From Pseudomonadales bacterium (GTDB lineage Bacteria; Pseudomonadota; Gammaproteobacteria; Pseudomonadales; Azotimanducaceae): 64,000 nt of DNA. The stretch covers positions 1,178,001 to 1,242,000 of the forward strand of contig JAWKZN010000001.1 in assembly GCA_041395945.1 (NCBI GenBank), written 5' to 3'. Positions 52,058 to 60,273 of this stretch are shown here, piece by piece. The notes below the pieces were generated by a model that made no database searches, had not been told where the DNA came from, and saw nothing but the letters and a program-made list of their open reading frames with translations. Within the stretch, counting starts at the first letter, position 1; each line of letters starts with the position of its first letter. Both the position numbers and the translations under genes were made by a program.

Positions 52058-53296
52058 CTAATCGTCTTCCGCTGAAGACGGCGTGAGATCTTCCGCTGAA
52101 GCCCATTGCTCAATCGGCCGCCCATCCGGCCGCGCAAAGTAAAAGCCGTCCCCAGCAGCCCGCAGTTGGAACCCACCCTCATGCATCTGCTTGTGATGAT
52201 GACTACAGAGCAGGATCAGATTGTCGAGCGAGGTTGCACCGCCGTCGCACCAGTGCTGAATGTGGTGTGCGTCCAGCCAGCGGGTGTGATGACAGCCGGG
52301 AAATCGGCAACTGCGGTCCCGTGCCGCCAGCGCGCGGCGGATGGCGGTCGGCACAGTGCGCTGCCTGCGGCCCACATCCAGCACACGATTTCCGTCTTTG
52401 AGGATCGGCACCAGAGAGCCTTCGCAGCACAGGCGCCGGATGGTCGGCAATGGCAGGTCGGATTCTCCACCAGTGCCGGACAACGCCTGGGCATCGACAT
52501 GGACCAGAACCTGATAGGCGGGAAGTTCCGCTGAGCTGCCAGACGACGGGCCCGCTTCCTCATCTGTCGTTTTGTCTGCTGTTCCTGGCGCGGAGTCGTC
52601 CGAGGCTGCGCCTGCTGCCCTCGACCGAAAAAACACTTCCATAAACGCATCCGCCCTCGCTGCAGCCGCCGGTCGCGCAGGATCCTCAGGCAGCGTCTCC
52701 ACAATCTGCGCCAACGCCTGCTCAACCAACGCAAATGCCTCGGCCGGCAGTTTCACCACAATCTCGCCGGAATGGGGATACAGTGATACCGACCGCGCTT
52801 CATGATCATGTCGACCTGTCTGCTGGCCGCCACGTTCATCCCCATGCCGCAACCGCTGGCAGCACTGTTCGAGCTGCTCCGCAGTAGACGTTCGAGCATA
52901 GGCGAGCAGATCGGCTTCGTTCGACGCATCCGCAACCCGGGTCAGCGCCCGGACCTGGGAATAAGACAACTCGCCCGCTTTGAACGCCGCATCGATCCGC
53001 GGCACGAACCACAACGCCTTGGCCACTCGAACTTTCTCCAGCGCGGTGGTCCGAGACAGCTTCAGCTTGAAGTCCAGCCACTGGGCACAATCGGTGCAAC
53101 CGTAGCCCTTCCAGCCTTGCCGAAGATCGAACTCGCGCAGCAGAGAGAGGAATCGATAGGTCGCTCTGGAGACATCGAGCCAGCTCGATTCGAGGGCCGA
53201 CTCCAGGTCATCAATCGGCCCGAGGCGGACGATGGGAGACAGACGATCGGTAGACTCAAGGAACTCGGCGCAGGGAATCGGCGTGTAGTGCGACAT
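52058..53296 (-). CDS. DUF222-HNH endonuclease domain protein, LexA-box controlled
   Basis: A 412-residue protein of the 13E12-repeat type. An N-terminal DUF222 region (LLREFDLRQGWKGYGCTDCAQWLDFKLKLSRTTALEKVRVAKAL) is followed by an acidic low-complexity linker near 225-265. The C-terminal HNH nuclease domain has CRFPGCHHTRWLDAHHIQHW and LILLCSHHHKQMHEGG, with the zinc Cys pairs and catalytic histidines. The start has AGGAG 5-6 bases upstream, and a LexA box lies 25-40 bases upstream. Together with the adjacent SOS mutagenesis operon this implies DNA-damage induction. Its role is unknown. Confidence 0.88.
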   Translation of the reverse strand: MSHYTPIPCAEFLESTDRLSPIVRLGPIDDLESALESSWLDVSRATYRFLSLLREFDLRQGWKGYGCTDCAQWLDFKLKLSRTTALEKVRVAKALWFVPRIDAAFKAGELSYSQVRALTRVADASNEADLLAYARTSTAEQLEQCCQRLRHGDERGGQQTGRHDHEARSVSLYPHSGEIVVKLPAEAFALVEQALAQIVETLPEDPARPAAAARADAFMEVFFRSRAAGAASDDSAPGTADKTTDEEAGPSSGSSAELPAYQVLVHVDAQALSGTGGESDLPLPTIRRLCCEGSLVPILKDGNRVLDVGRRQRTVPTAIRRALAARDRSCRFPGCHHTRWLDAHHIQHWCDGGATSLDNLILLCSHHHKQMHEGGFQLRAAGDGFYFARPDGRPIEQWASAEDLTPSSAEDD

Positions 53297-53320
53297 GGGC
53301 TTCTCCTGACGAAATCATAA

Positions 53321-53336
53321 CTGTATATAAATACAG
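53321..53336. promoter_or_regulatory. LexA box (SOS) of the DUF222-HNH gene
   Basis: CTGTATATAAATACAG differs at one base from the E. coli-type consensus CTGTATATATATACAG and is flanked by A and TA as in strong boxes. It is 25 bases in front of the HNH gene start and covers its promoter region. It is a separate site from the one for imuA, 155 bases away. Confidence 0.9.
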
Positions 53337-53475
53337 TATTTTACGCCTGGCCTCACGAAAACCCAATGTTTTTATTGACCAAATGAACAGAAATCAATCT
53401 TTCAGATCGCGCGTGTGTATTTTTCGCAGGATTCATCCATACCTTTTAAGCGCCTCTTGTAAGTGCCCCTTGATA

Positions 53476-53491
53476 CTGTATATATATACAG
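53476..53491. promoter_or_regulatory. LexA box (SOS) of the imuA-imuB-dnaE2 operon
   Basis: A perfect CTGTATATATATACAG preceded by TA, 22 bases upstream of the imuA start codon. It is the textbook LexA operator. A further half-site (TACAGTAT) lies inside the first codons of imuA. Confidence 0.95.
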
Positions 53492-53512
53492 TTAACCTGA
53501 TCGACCCCCTGT

Positions 53513-54499
53513 ATGGAAGTACAGTATCAAATGGTCATCGACTCTTTTACCGGATCCCATGCCGGAAGCCCGAGCGAGGCTTCGACAAACCCACATGGGC
53601 AGCCACATGGGCAGCCACATGGGTCAGAAGCCCGCAGAGTGCCCGATCATCTGCTCGACCATCCGGATCTGTGGCGCGCGGGGGATCTGAGGCGCCCTCC
53701 GGAGACGGTGCCCAGCGGCTTTGCCGAACTGGACGCGCAGTTGCCGGGCGGCGGTTGGCCCCGGGGCGGGCTGAGCGAGCTGCTGTTCGATACTGCCGGT
53801 ATCGGCGAGTTGCGGCTGCTGCTGCCCGCCCTGCGCACCCTGAGTCAGCAGATGCGCTGGATCGCCTGGGTGAACCCGCCGTTCATTCCTTATGCACCCG
53901 CCCTCAGCGCGGCCGGTATCGACATCAGCCGGATCCTGCTCATTCATCCGAGGCCACAGCAGCCGAGACAGCAGCACGCGCAACCTCAACCGCAGCAAAA
54001 ACAACAGCAGCAGAAACAACAACAGAAACACAAAGACGCACTCTGGGCCCTGGAGCGGGCGAGCCGGTCGGGTACCTGCAGTGCGGTGCTGGCCTGGCTC
54101 GATGAGCGGCAGCTGACGGTGCCCGACACCCGGCGTCTGCAACTGGCCGCCCGGGAAGGCAATACCCTCTCCTGCCTTTTCCGGCCGGGCTCGGCGGCGG
54201 CGCTACCCTCCATGGCGGAACTGCGCCTGGCCATGCGCCCGGTGGTCGGCCTGGCGGGGGCGATGTCGGGGGCCGAGGTCAGTATCTGCAAGCGTCGCGG
54301 CGGCTGGCCGGTGGCGTCCATTCCTGTGCAGTTCGGTGAGTCGTGCAGCCCGGCGGAGATCCACGAGCAGTTGTCGCTGTGGCGACACTGGCGGGGTGCT
54401 GCCTCCGCACCTGCCGGTCGGGAGAGGGTCCTGCATGTCATTCCTTCTTCTTCCTCCGGTAAGAAGCCGGACCCGGCGCGCCGGCCCGTTACTCATTAA
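53513..54499 (+). CDS. imuA: ImuA, RecA/SulA-like component of the SOS mutasome
   Basis: A 328-residue protein of the ImuA family. The core resembles a RecA-like fold without a proper Walker loop: GFAELDAQLPGGGWPRGGLSELLFD, then GELRLLLPALRTLSQQMRWIAWVNPPFIPYAPAL. It is longer than usual because of a glutamine-rich stretch at about 149-173. A 12-bp repeat near residue 27 encodes HGQP units. An ATG at 53531 with GGAAG upstream is an alternative start. First gene of the LexA-controlled operon; 17 bases to imuB. Confidence 0.88.
   Translation: MEVQYQMVIDSFTGSHAGSPSEASTNPHGQPHGQPHGSEARRVPDHLLDHPDLWRAGDLRRPPETVPSGFAELDAQLPGGGWPRGGLSELLFDTAGIGELRLLLPALRTLSQQMRWIAWVNPPFIPYAPALSAAGIDISRILLIHPRPQQPRQQHAQPQPQQKQQQQKQQQKHKDALWALERASRSGTCSAVLAWLDERQLTVPDTRRLQLAAREGNTLSCLFRPGSAAALPSMAELRLAMRPVVGLAGAMSGAEVSICKRRGGWPVASIPVQFGESCSPAEIHEQLSLWRHWRGAASAPAGRERVLHVIPSSSSGKKPDPARRPVTH
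53591..53626 (+). repeat. 12-bp in-frame tandem repeat in imuA
   Basis: CCACATGGGCAG occurs at 53591-53602 and 53603-53614, with a third, slightly altered copy starting at 53615. It encodes HGQP HGQP HG near the N terminus, outside the RecA-like core. Confidence 0.75.
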
Positions 54500-54516
54500 C
54501 AGGTGGGTGGAGATCC

Positions 54517-55980
54517 ATGTTGTGGCTGGCGCTGCAGTTCCCCCATCTGGGCCTCGAGGTATTCGACGAGGCCGATGCAGGTGGAGGCGGAGACAGAGAC
54601 AGATCAGGAACCCCGGCAGTACTGCTGGAAGACAACCGGGTACTGGACCGTAACGCGGCCGCCGTGCGGGCCGGGATCTGCCCCGGCACTACTCTGGCCA
54701 CGGCCCACAGCATCTGTGCCGACCTCAAATCCCTGCAGCGGGATGAAGCCCGGGAGCAGGAGCGTCTCCAGGCGCTGGCGCAGACCTTTTACCGGTTCAG
54801 TGCCGAGGTCAGTCTGGAGCCGCCGGATGGGCTGCTGCTCGAAATCAGTCGCAGTCTGCGCTTGTTCGGGAATGTCGCGACGCTGGTCCGGGCGGTGGCC
54901 GAGGCCTGTGCCTCGCTCGGCCACGAAGTTCGACATCGCACGGCGAACACCCCGTTGGCCGCCATGGTTCTGGCGCGAGCTGAACTCGAGCAGCAGCACC
55001 TTAAAAGAGTGCCCCTCGCACAGGCCAGGCTCCCGGGTGCCGCCGATGCCGTCGAACGCTTTGCCAACATGGGCATACACACCTTAGGCCCCCTGCTCGA
55101 TCTGCCACGGGCCGAGCTCGGGCAACGCTTCGGCAAGGAACTGCTCAACTTCCTCGATCGCCTGAGTGGCCGCGTGCCAGACCCGCGCCTGTCGATCCGG
55201 CCGGCACCCGATTTCCGGCGCGAGCGCCATCTGCTGGAGCCGATCACAGACAAGGAAGCGCTGCTGTTTCCCATGCAGCGACTGCTCGATGAACTGGCCC
55301 ATTGGCTGGTCGGCCGTCAGCTCGGCGCGGGACGGCTGCTCTGGCGCTTTGCGGATCACAGTGCGCGGGGTGCGGTCATCCTGCCGGTGCATTTTGCGGG
55401 CGTGGTGCAGAGCCGGCGTACCTTCCTCAATATCACCCGGCTCAAACTTGATCGCATGGACCTGCCCCGGGACATCCTGACCATCGGTCTCGAAGCCGAG
55501 CGTCTGAAGCCCTGGCAGAGTGACAGTCGCAGTCTGCTGCAGCTGCTGCCCACGGATCCGGAGCCCTCCGGCCTGAAAGCCGAGGCACTTGCGGGATTGC
55601 TCGATGAACTCAGTGCGCGCCTCGGCCGCAATGCCTGTCGGGGTATTTCGGTCAACGATCAGCAGGTGCCTGAGCGGGCCTGGCGTCCCGTGCGACCGGA
55701 TACAGGGCGTCCGCGCAAGGAGCGTCCGCGCACGGAGCGTTCGCGCACGGAGCGAGTGACTGAGTCCACAAGCGCCCTGCCCCTGTGGCTGTTCGATCCC
55801 CCCTGCCCCGTCGAACCTGAACATCTCACCCTGCTGCGCGGGCCGGAACGGATCCAGACGGCCTGGTGGCAGCAGGCTGTCCACCGGGACTATTACGTGG
55901 CCCGTCATGTCAACGGTGCGCAATGCTGGGTATTTGAAGACGCCGCCGAGCGCTGGTATCTGCATGGCTACTTTGCCTGA
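54517..55980 (+). CDS. imuB: ImuB, Y-family-like polymerase subunit of the SOS mutasome
   Basis: A 487-residue protein of the DinB/UmuC superfamily that bridges ImuA, DnaE2 and the beta clamp and is catalytically inactive in known cases. MLWLALQFPHLGLEVFD replaces the usual DxD-containing polymerase start, consistent with loss of activity. The little-finger-like region follows around 240-360 (LLEPITDKEALLFPMQRLLDEL). A 15-bp repeat at 55708-55752 encodes RPRKE/RPRTE/RSRTE. The stop lies inside a palindromic repeat and dnaE2 starts 17 bases before it. Confidence 0.9.
   Translation: MLWLALQFPHLGLEVFDEADAGGGGDRDRSGTPAVLLEDNRVLDRNAAAVRAGICPGTTLATAHSICADLKSLQRDEAREQERLQALAQTFYRFSAEVSLEPPDGLLLEISRSLRLFGNVATLVRAVAEACASLGHEVRHRTANTPLAAMVLARAELEQQHLKRVPLAQARLPGAADAVERFANMGIHTLGPLLDLPRAELGQRFGKELLNFLDRLSGRVPDPRLSIRPAPDFRRERHLLEPITDKEALLFPMQRLLDELAHWLVGRQLGAGRLLWRFADHSARGAVILPVHFAGVVQSRRTFLNITRLKLDRMDLPRDILTIGLEAERLKPWQSDSRSLLQLLPTDPEPSGLKAEALAGLLDELSARLGRNACRGISVNDQQVPERAWRPVRPDTGRPRKERPRTERSRTERVTESTSALPLWLFDPPCPVEPEHLTLLRGPERIQTAWWQQAVHRDYYVARHVNGAQCWVFEDAAERWYLHGYFA
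55708..55752 (+). repeat. 15-bp in-frame tandem repeat in imuB (three copies)
   Basis: Three copies of CGTCCGCGCAMGGAG with one or two changes encode five-residue units RPRKE, RPRTE and RSRTE, in a basic linker before the C-terminal segment. Confidence 0.8.
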
Positions 55981-58900
55981 TAAATCAGGGCCTGATAAAT
56001 CAGGGCCTGACTCTTCCTTCACCCAGGCCTTTGCTGAGCTGCACGTGATCAGCAATTACAGCTTTCTGCGTGGCGCCTCTCATCCCGAGGAGATGGTCGC
56101 CCGTGCAGCGGAACTGGGCTACAGCGCCATCGCCATCACAGACGAATGCTCCTGCGCCGGTCTGGTCAAGGCCCATATGGCGGCCAAGGAATGGGGCATC
56201 GATCTGATCGTGGGGGCCGAATTCGTGCTCGAGGAAGGTCTGCGGCTGGTGCTGCTTGCCCCCGACCGCAGTGCCTACGGACAGCTCGCCGGTCTCATCA
56301 CCCGGCTGCGCCGGCGTTCGCCGAAAGGCACTTACCGCCTCAGCCTCAAGGATCTCGACTGGGGTGTGAGCGAATGCTTCGCGCTGTGGATGCCGGAGCC
56401 GGTCGGCATCGAGGCTCTCATGCTGCAGGGCAAGGCGCTGCTGGGGCGCTTCCCGGAACTGTGGATTGCTCTGGAGCTGTTTCACGAATCCCGCGATCTC
56501 GACAAGACGGCCAACGCACTGACCCTGTCGATGCGTCTCGAACTGCCGATCGTGGCGACCAACAACGTGCACTGTCACGCACCGCAGCGGCAGCCGTTGC
56601 AGGATGTGCTGACCGCCATACGTCTGAAAACGTCCGTGGCCGAGCTCGGCAGCCGGGGTTTTGCCAATGCCGAACGCCACCTGCGTCCGATCGAGGCACT
56701 GGGCAGACTCTATCCACCGGAAATGCTCGAGGAGTCCTGCCGCATCGCCGAGCGCTGTACCTTCTCGATGGACGAACTGCGCTATGAATATCCGGAAGAG
56801 CTGGTGCCGCCCCACCTCACCCCTAAGGACTATCTCAGAGCGCTGACCTTGGCCGGCGCTGCCGAGCGCTGGCCTGGCGGAGTGCCGGCGGATACCCGTG
56901 CTCTGATCGAGCAGGAACTCGCCCTCATCTCGGAACTCGGCTACGAATATTACTTTCTCACCGTGCAGGACATCGTCGCCTTTGCCCGCAGCCGCGACAT
57001 CCTCTGCCAGGGACGCGGCTCGGCGGCCAACTCCGCAGTCTGCTACTGCCTGCACATCACCGAGGTGGACCCGGCGCGTATGCATCTGCTGTTCGAACGC
57101 TTCGTGTCGAAGGAGCGGGACGAACCGCCGGACATCGATGTGGATTTCGAACACGAGCGCCGCGAAGAAGTGATCCAGTATCTCTACAAGCGCTACGGCC
57201 GGGATCGTGCGGCACTTGCTGCCACCCTCATCACCTATCGTCCGAAGAGTGCCGTGCGCGATGTCGGCAAGGCCCTGGGCATGAGTCCCGATCTGGTGGA
57301 CCTGCTGGCGCGTTCCCTGTCCTGGTGGGACAAGCCGGCCGAACTCGAAGCCCGCCTGCGCGGTGCCGGCCTGGATCCAGAGAGCCGGGTGGTCGGGCAG
57401 TTCCTGCAGCTGGTGGGTGAGATCCTCGGCTTTCCCCGTCATCTGTCACAACACGTCGGCGGCTTTGTCATCTCCCGGGGGCCGCTGGCCCAGCTGGTGC
57501 CGGTGGAAAACGCCACCATGCCCGAGCGCACGGTGATCCAGTGGGACAAGAACGATCTCGAAGCCCTGGGTCTGCTCAAGGTGGACGTGCTGGCCCTGGG
57601 CATGCTCACCGCCATCCGCAAGGCGCTGGCCGCTGTGAATGAACTGCGGCCGGAGGCGCCGCCGCTCACCGTATCCACGATTCCCGCCGAGGATACGGCG
57701 ACCTATCAGATGCTGCAGCAGGGCGACAGCGTGGGCGTGTTCCAGGTGGAATCCCGTGCCCAGATGGCCATGCTGCCGCGGCTCAAGCCCCAGCACTTCT
57801 ATGATCTGGTGATCGAGGTGGCCATCGTCCGTCCCGGGCCCATTCAGGGCGACATGGTGCACCCCTACCTGCGGCGTCGACAGGGCCTCGAGCCGGTGGT
57901 CTATCCGAGCGAGGCGGTGCGCCGGGTGCTGCAGCGCACCCTCGGGGTCCCGATCTTTCAGGAGCAGGTGATCGAGCTCGCCATGGTGGCCGCCGGCTTC
58001 AGCGGTGGCGAGGCCGATCAGCTGCGCCGGGCCATGGCCGCCTGGAGTCGCAAGGGGGGGCTTGAGCATTTCGAGCAGAAGCTCATCGACGGCATGCTGG
58101 CCCGGGGGCACGACCGGGATTTTGCCGAGCGGGTGTTCCGGCAGATCCAGGGCTTTGGCGAATACGGCTTCCCCGAATCCCATGCAGCCAGCTTTGCCCT
58201 GCTGGTCTATGTTTCCGCCTGGCTCAAGCGTCACCACCCCGCCGCCTTCTACTGCGGTCTGCTCAACAGCCTGCCCATGGGCTTCTATTCACCCTCCCAG
58301 CTCGTGCAGGATGCGCGCCGCCACGACGTGCCGGTGCTGGGTGTGGATGTGCAGGAAAGCACCTGGGATCACCGGCTGCTCAGAGGCACTGAGACAGCGC
58401 CGGGATGCCTGTCTGCCCCTGGACTGCGCCTCGGCCTGCGCATGGTCAAAGGCTTGAGTGAGGCCGCCGGCCGCCGCATCGAAAGTGCACGCCCCTTCAG
58501 GGACCCTGAGGATCTGGCGCGTCGGGCGGCTCTCGATACCCGGGAGCTGCGGTTTCTGGCGCGGTCCGGCGCCCTGGCCGCGCTGGCCGGTCATCGCTAT
58601 CAGGCGCACTGGGAAGTGGCCGGGATCAAACCGCCGGTTGCACTGGAACAGCCTGTGGAACCCGGGCACCCGCCCGATGCGGTGCCTCAGGTGGCGGAGC
58701 CTGGCCCCGGCATCCAGCTTCCCGCGCCCACACCGGCGGACGACATGCTCGACGACTACCGCTACACGAGCCTCACCTTAGGGCCTCACCCCATGGCACT
58801 GCTGCGTGATCATCCCGAGGTCGGCGGCAGCCGCAGGGCGGCGGATCTGGTGGCCTGCCGGCATGGGCAGCTGGTGCAGGTGACCGGTCTGGTAACCGGT

Positions 58901-59170
58901 CGCCAGCGGCCGAGTTCGGCCTCCGGGGTGATGTTTGTCACCCTCGAAGATGAGACCGGCAATACCAATGTGGTGGTCTGGACTTCGGTGCTCGAGCGTT
59001 TCCGGGCCGCCCTGCTCCAGGGTCAGCTGCTCAGGATCAAAGGGGTGGTGGAGCGCGAGAAGGAGGTCATCCACCTGGTGTCCGGTCACATCGAAGATGT
59101 CACCCGGCTCCTGGCGGAGCTCGTGCCAGGCCCCGGCCAGGGCCCGTTCAGATCGAGGGATTTCCGCTAG
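55964..59170 (+). CDS. dnaE2: error-prone DNA polymerase DnaE2 (ImuC)
   Basis: About 1068 residues from the ATG at 55964; the frame is open to 55907, but that part is imuB. A C-family polymerase for damage-induced mutagenesis. PHP domain: AELHVISNYSFLRGASHPEEMV. Catalytic palm aspartates: PPDIDVDFEHERREEVIQYLYKRYG near residue 390, plus GRGSAANSAVCY. Fingers and clamp-side motifs: LGVPIFQEQVIELAM; the C-terminal OB fold is LVQVTGLVTGRQRPSSASG. It lacks the longer tail of replicative DnaE. The N terminus carries PDKSG repeats from the duplicated 15-bp palindrome. Confidence 0.95.
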   Translation: MATLPDKSGPDKSGPDSSFTQAFAELHVISNYSFLRGASHPEEMVARAAELGYSAIAITDECSCAGLVKAHMAAKEWGIDLIVGAEFVLEEGLRLVLLAPDRSAYGQLAGLITRLRRRSPKGTYRLSLKDLDWGVSECFALWMPEPVGIEALMLQGKALLGRFPELWIALELFHESRDLDKTANALTLSMRLELPIVATNNVHCHAPQRQPLQDVLTAIRLKTSVAELGSRGFANAERHLRPIEALGRLYPPEMLEESCRIAERCTFSMDELRYEYPEELVPPHLTPKDYLRALTLAGAAERWPGGVPADTRALIEQELALISELGYEYYFLTVQDIVAFARSRDILCQGRGSAANSAVCYCLHITEVDPARMHLLFERFVSKERDEPPDIDVDFEHERREEVIQYLYKRYGRDRAALAATLITYRPKSAVRDVGKALGMSPDLVDLLARSLSWWDKPAELEARLRGAGLDPESRVVGQFLQLVGEILGFPRHLSQHVGGFVISRGPLAQLVPVENATMPERTVIQWDKNDLEALGLLKVDVLALGMLTAIRKALAAVNELRPEAPPLTVSTIPAEDTATYQMLQQGDSVGVFQVESRAQMAMLPRLKPQHFYDLVIEVAIVRPGPIQGDMVHPYLRRRQGLEPVVYPSEAVRRVLQRTLGVPIFQEQVIELAMVAAGFSGGEADQLRRAMAAWSRKGGLEHFEQKLIDGMLARGHDRDFAERVFRQIQGFGEYGFPESHAASFALLVYVSAWLKRHHPAAFYCGLLNSLPMGFYSPSQLVQDARRHDVPVLGVDVQESTWDHRLLRGTETAPGCLSAPGLRLGLRMVKGLSEAAGRRIESARPFRDPEDLARRAALDTRELRFLARSGALAALAGHRYQAHWEVAGIKPPVALEQPVEPGHPPDAVPQVAEPGPGIQLPAPTPADDMLDDYRYTSLTLGPHPMALLRDHPEVGGSRRAADLVACRHGQLVQVTGLVTGRQRPSSASGVMFVTLEDETGNTNVVVWTSVLERFRAALLQGQLLRIKGVVEREKEVIHLVSGHIEDVTRLLAELVPGPGQGPFRSRDFR
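55976..56005 (+). repeat. tandem 15-bp palindromic repeat at the imuB/dnaE2 junction
   Basis: CCTGATAAATCAGGG occurs twice in a row (55976-55990, 55991-56005), with CCTGA starting a third copy. Each unit has perfect arms CCTGAT and ATCAGG around AA. The first unit contains the imuB stop codon; in the dnaE2 frame each unit encodes PDKSG. It may form mRNA hairpins affecting coupling. Confidence 0.85.
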
Positions 59171-59177
59171 GCTGCAG

Positions 59178-60266
59178 TCAGGCCCGCTTCTTGCCGGAGC
59201 TACCACTTTCCCGCAGCTCGCTGAGTACCTCTTCGAGCAGCACGTTCAGATAGCCGATTTCTTCCTTGAGTTCTGACACGTCGGACTTCAGTGAACTGCC
59301 GAGGGCGTCCACCGCGCGCTCCAGAGAGCCGAGCCGCTGCTGCACGTTGGCTTTGTCAAACATGACCCGGGCTACCGCCTCGAGGGGCTGGCCGGGTGTG
59401 TTGAAAACCTCCTCGACCCGCTCCAGAGAAGCCTTCGGCTCGGGGCGTCCGGACCAGAATTCCCCGCCGAGTTCACGGGAAACAGAGTCTACAACCTCGA
59501 TATCGATGGACTCCCGCTCTTCGAGAAACGCAAAAAGCAGAATCCGGTCGCAGAGATTGTTGATCCGCCGCGGCACCCCTTCGCTGGCAGCATAGATGGC
59601 GCGGAAGGCTTCGTCGGTGAATTCCGGCCGGCCAGTCCAGCCCGCGCAACTCAGGCGGTGTTCGATATACGTCCGGGTCTCGCTTTCTTCGAGGGGGTTC
59701 AGGTGGTAGGTGGCAATGACCCGCTGCCGCAGCTGTTCGAATTCTTCCGAAAGCAGTGTGTTGCGGAATTCCGCCTGGCCAAGCAGGAAAATCTGCACCA
59801 GGGGTTTTCCATCGCGCTGGAAATTCGACAGCATGCGCAGCTCTTCCACCGACCGCGCCGGCAGATTCTGAGCCTCGTCGACGATGAGCAGTACCCGCCG
59901 ATTCTCTTTCGCCTGCTGGACGAAGAGTCGTTCGAGATCCCGCAGCAGCAGCGCTTTGCTGTTGGTGTTCACCTTGAGGCCGAAATTCGCCGCCACCAGA
60001 TGCATGAGGTCGCCTTCCTCGAGCTGGGTGGTGACGATGTTTGCGACCATCAGCGCATTGGGATCGAGTTCACTCAGCAGGGTCTGCACGATGGTGGTTT
60101 TGCCGGTGCCGACGTCACCGGTGATGACGATGAAACCATCGCCCTGATCAAGGCCGTATTCCAGAAAAGACAGCGCACGCTTGTGTTCTTTGCTCGGAAA
60201 GAAGAAGGCCGCATCCGGAGAGAGCTGGAAGGGTTTTGCGGTAAGTCCGAAATGTTCTTCGTACAT
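59178..60266 (-). CDS. XrtA/PEP-CTERM-system-associated ATPase (AAA, GspA/ExeA-like)
   Basis: A 362-residue ATPase beginning MYEEHFGLTAKPFQLSPDAAFFFPS, a signature of this group. Walker A: GDVGTGKTT near residue 50; Walker B: VLLIVDEAQNLP; sensor region RVIATYHLNPLEESET; arginine pair in GVPRRINNLCDRILL. The C-terminal 90 residues are helical (EELKEEIGYLNVLLEEVLSELRESG), probably coiled coil. In exosortase loci it lies next to the tyrosine kinase and the EPS genes and is thought to help export. 7 bases downstream of the kinase gene. Confidence 0.9.
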   Translation of the reverse strand: MYEEHFGLTAKPFQLSPDAAFFFPSKEHKRALSFLEYGLDQGDGFIVITGDVGTGKTTIVQTLLSELDPNALMVANIVTTQLEEGDLMHLVAANFGLKVNTNSKALLLRDLERLFVQQAKENRRVLLIVDEAQNLPARSVEELRMLSNFQRDGKPLVQIFLLGQAEFRNTLLSEEFEQLRQRVIATYHLNPLEESETRTYIEHRLSCAGWTGRPEFTDEAFRAIYAASEGVPRRINNLCDRILLFAFLEERESIDIEVVDSVSRELGGEFWSGRPEPKASLERVEEVFNTPGQPLEAVARVMFDKANVQQRLGSLERAVDALGSSLKSDVSELKEEIGYLNVLLEEVLSELRESGSSGKKRA

Positions 60267-60273
60267 GGGCGCG

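Noticed and set aside
56000..57442. Frame of 480 codons antisense to dnaE2
   Set aside because: DnaE2 motifs on the plus strand are unambiguous; the antisense frame reflects third-position GC bias.
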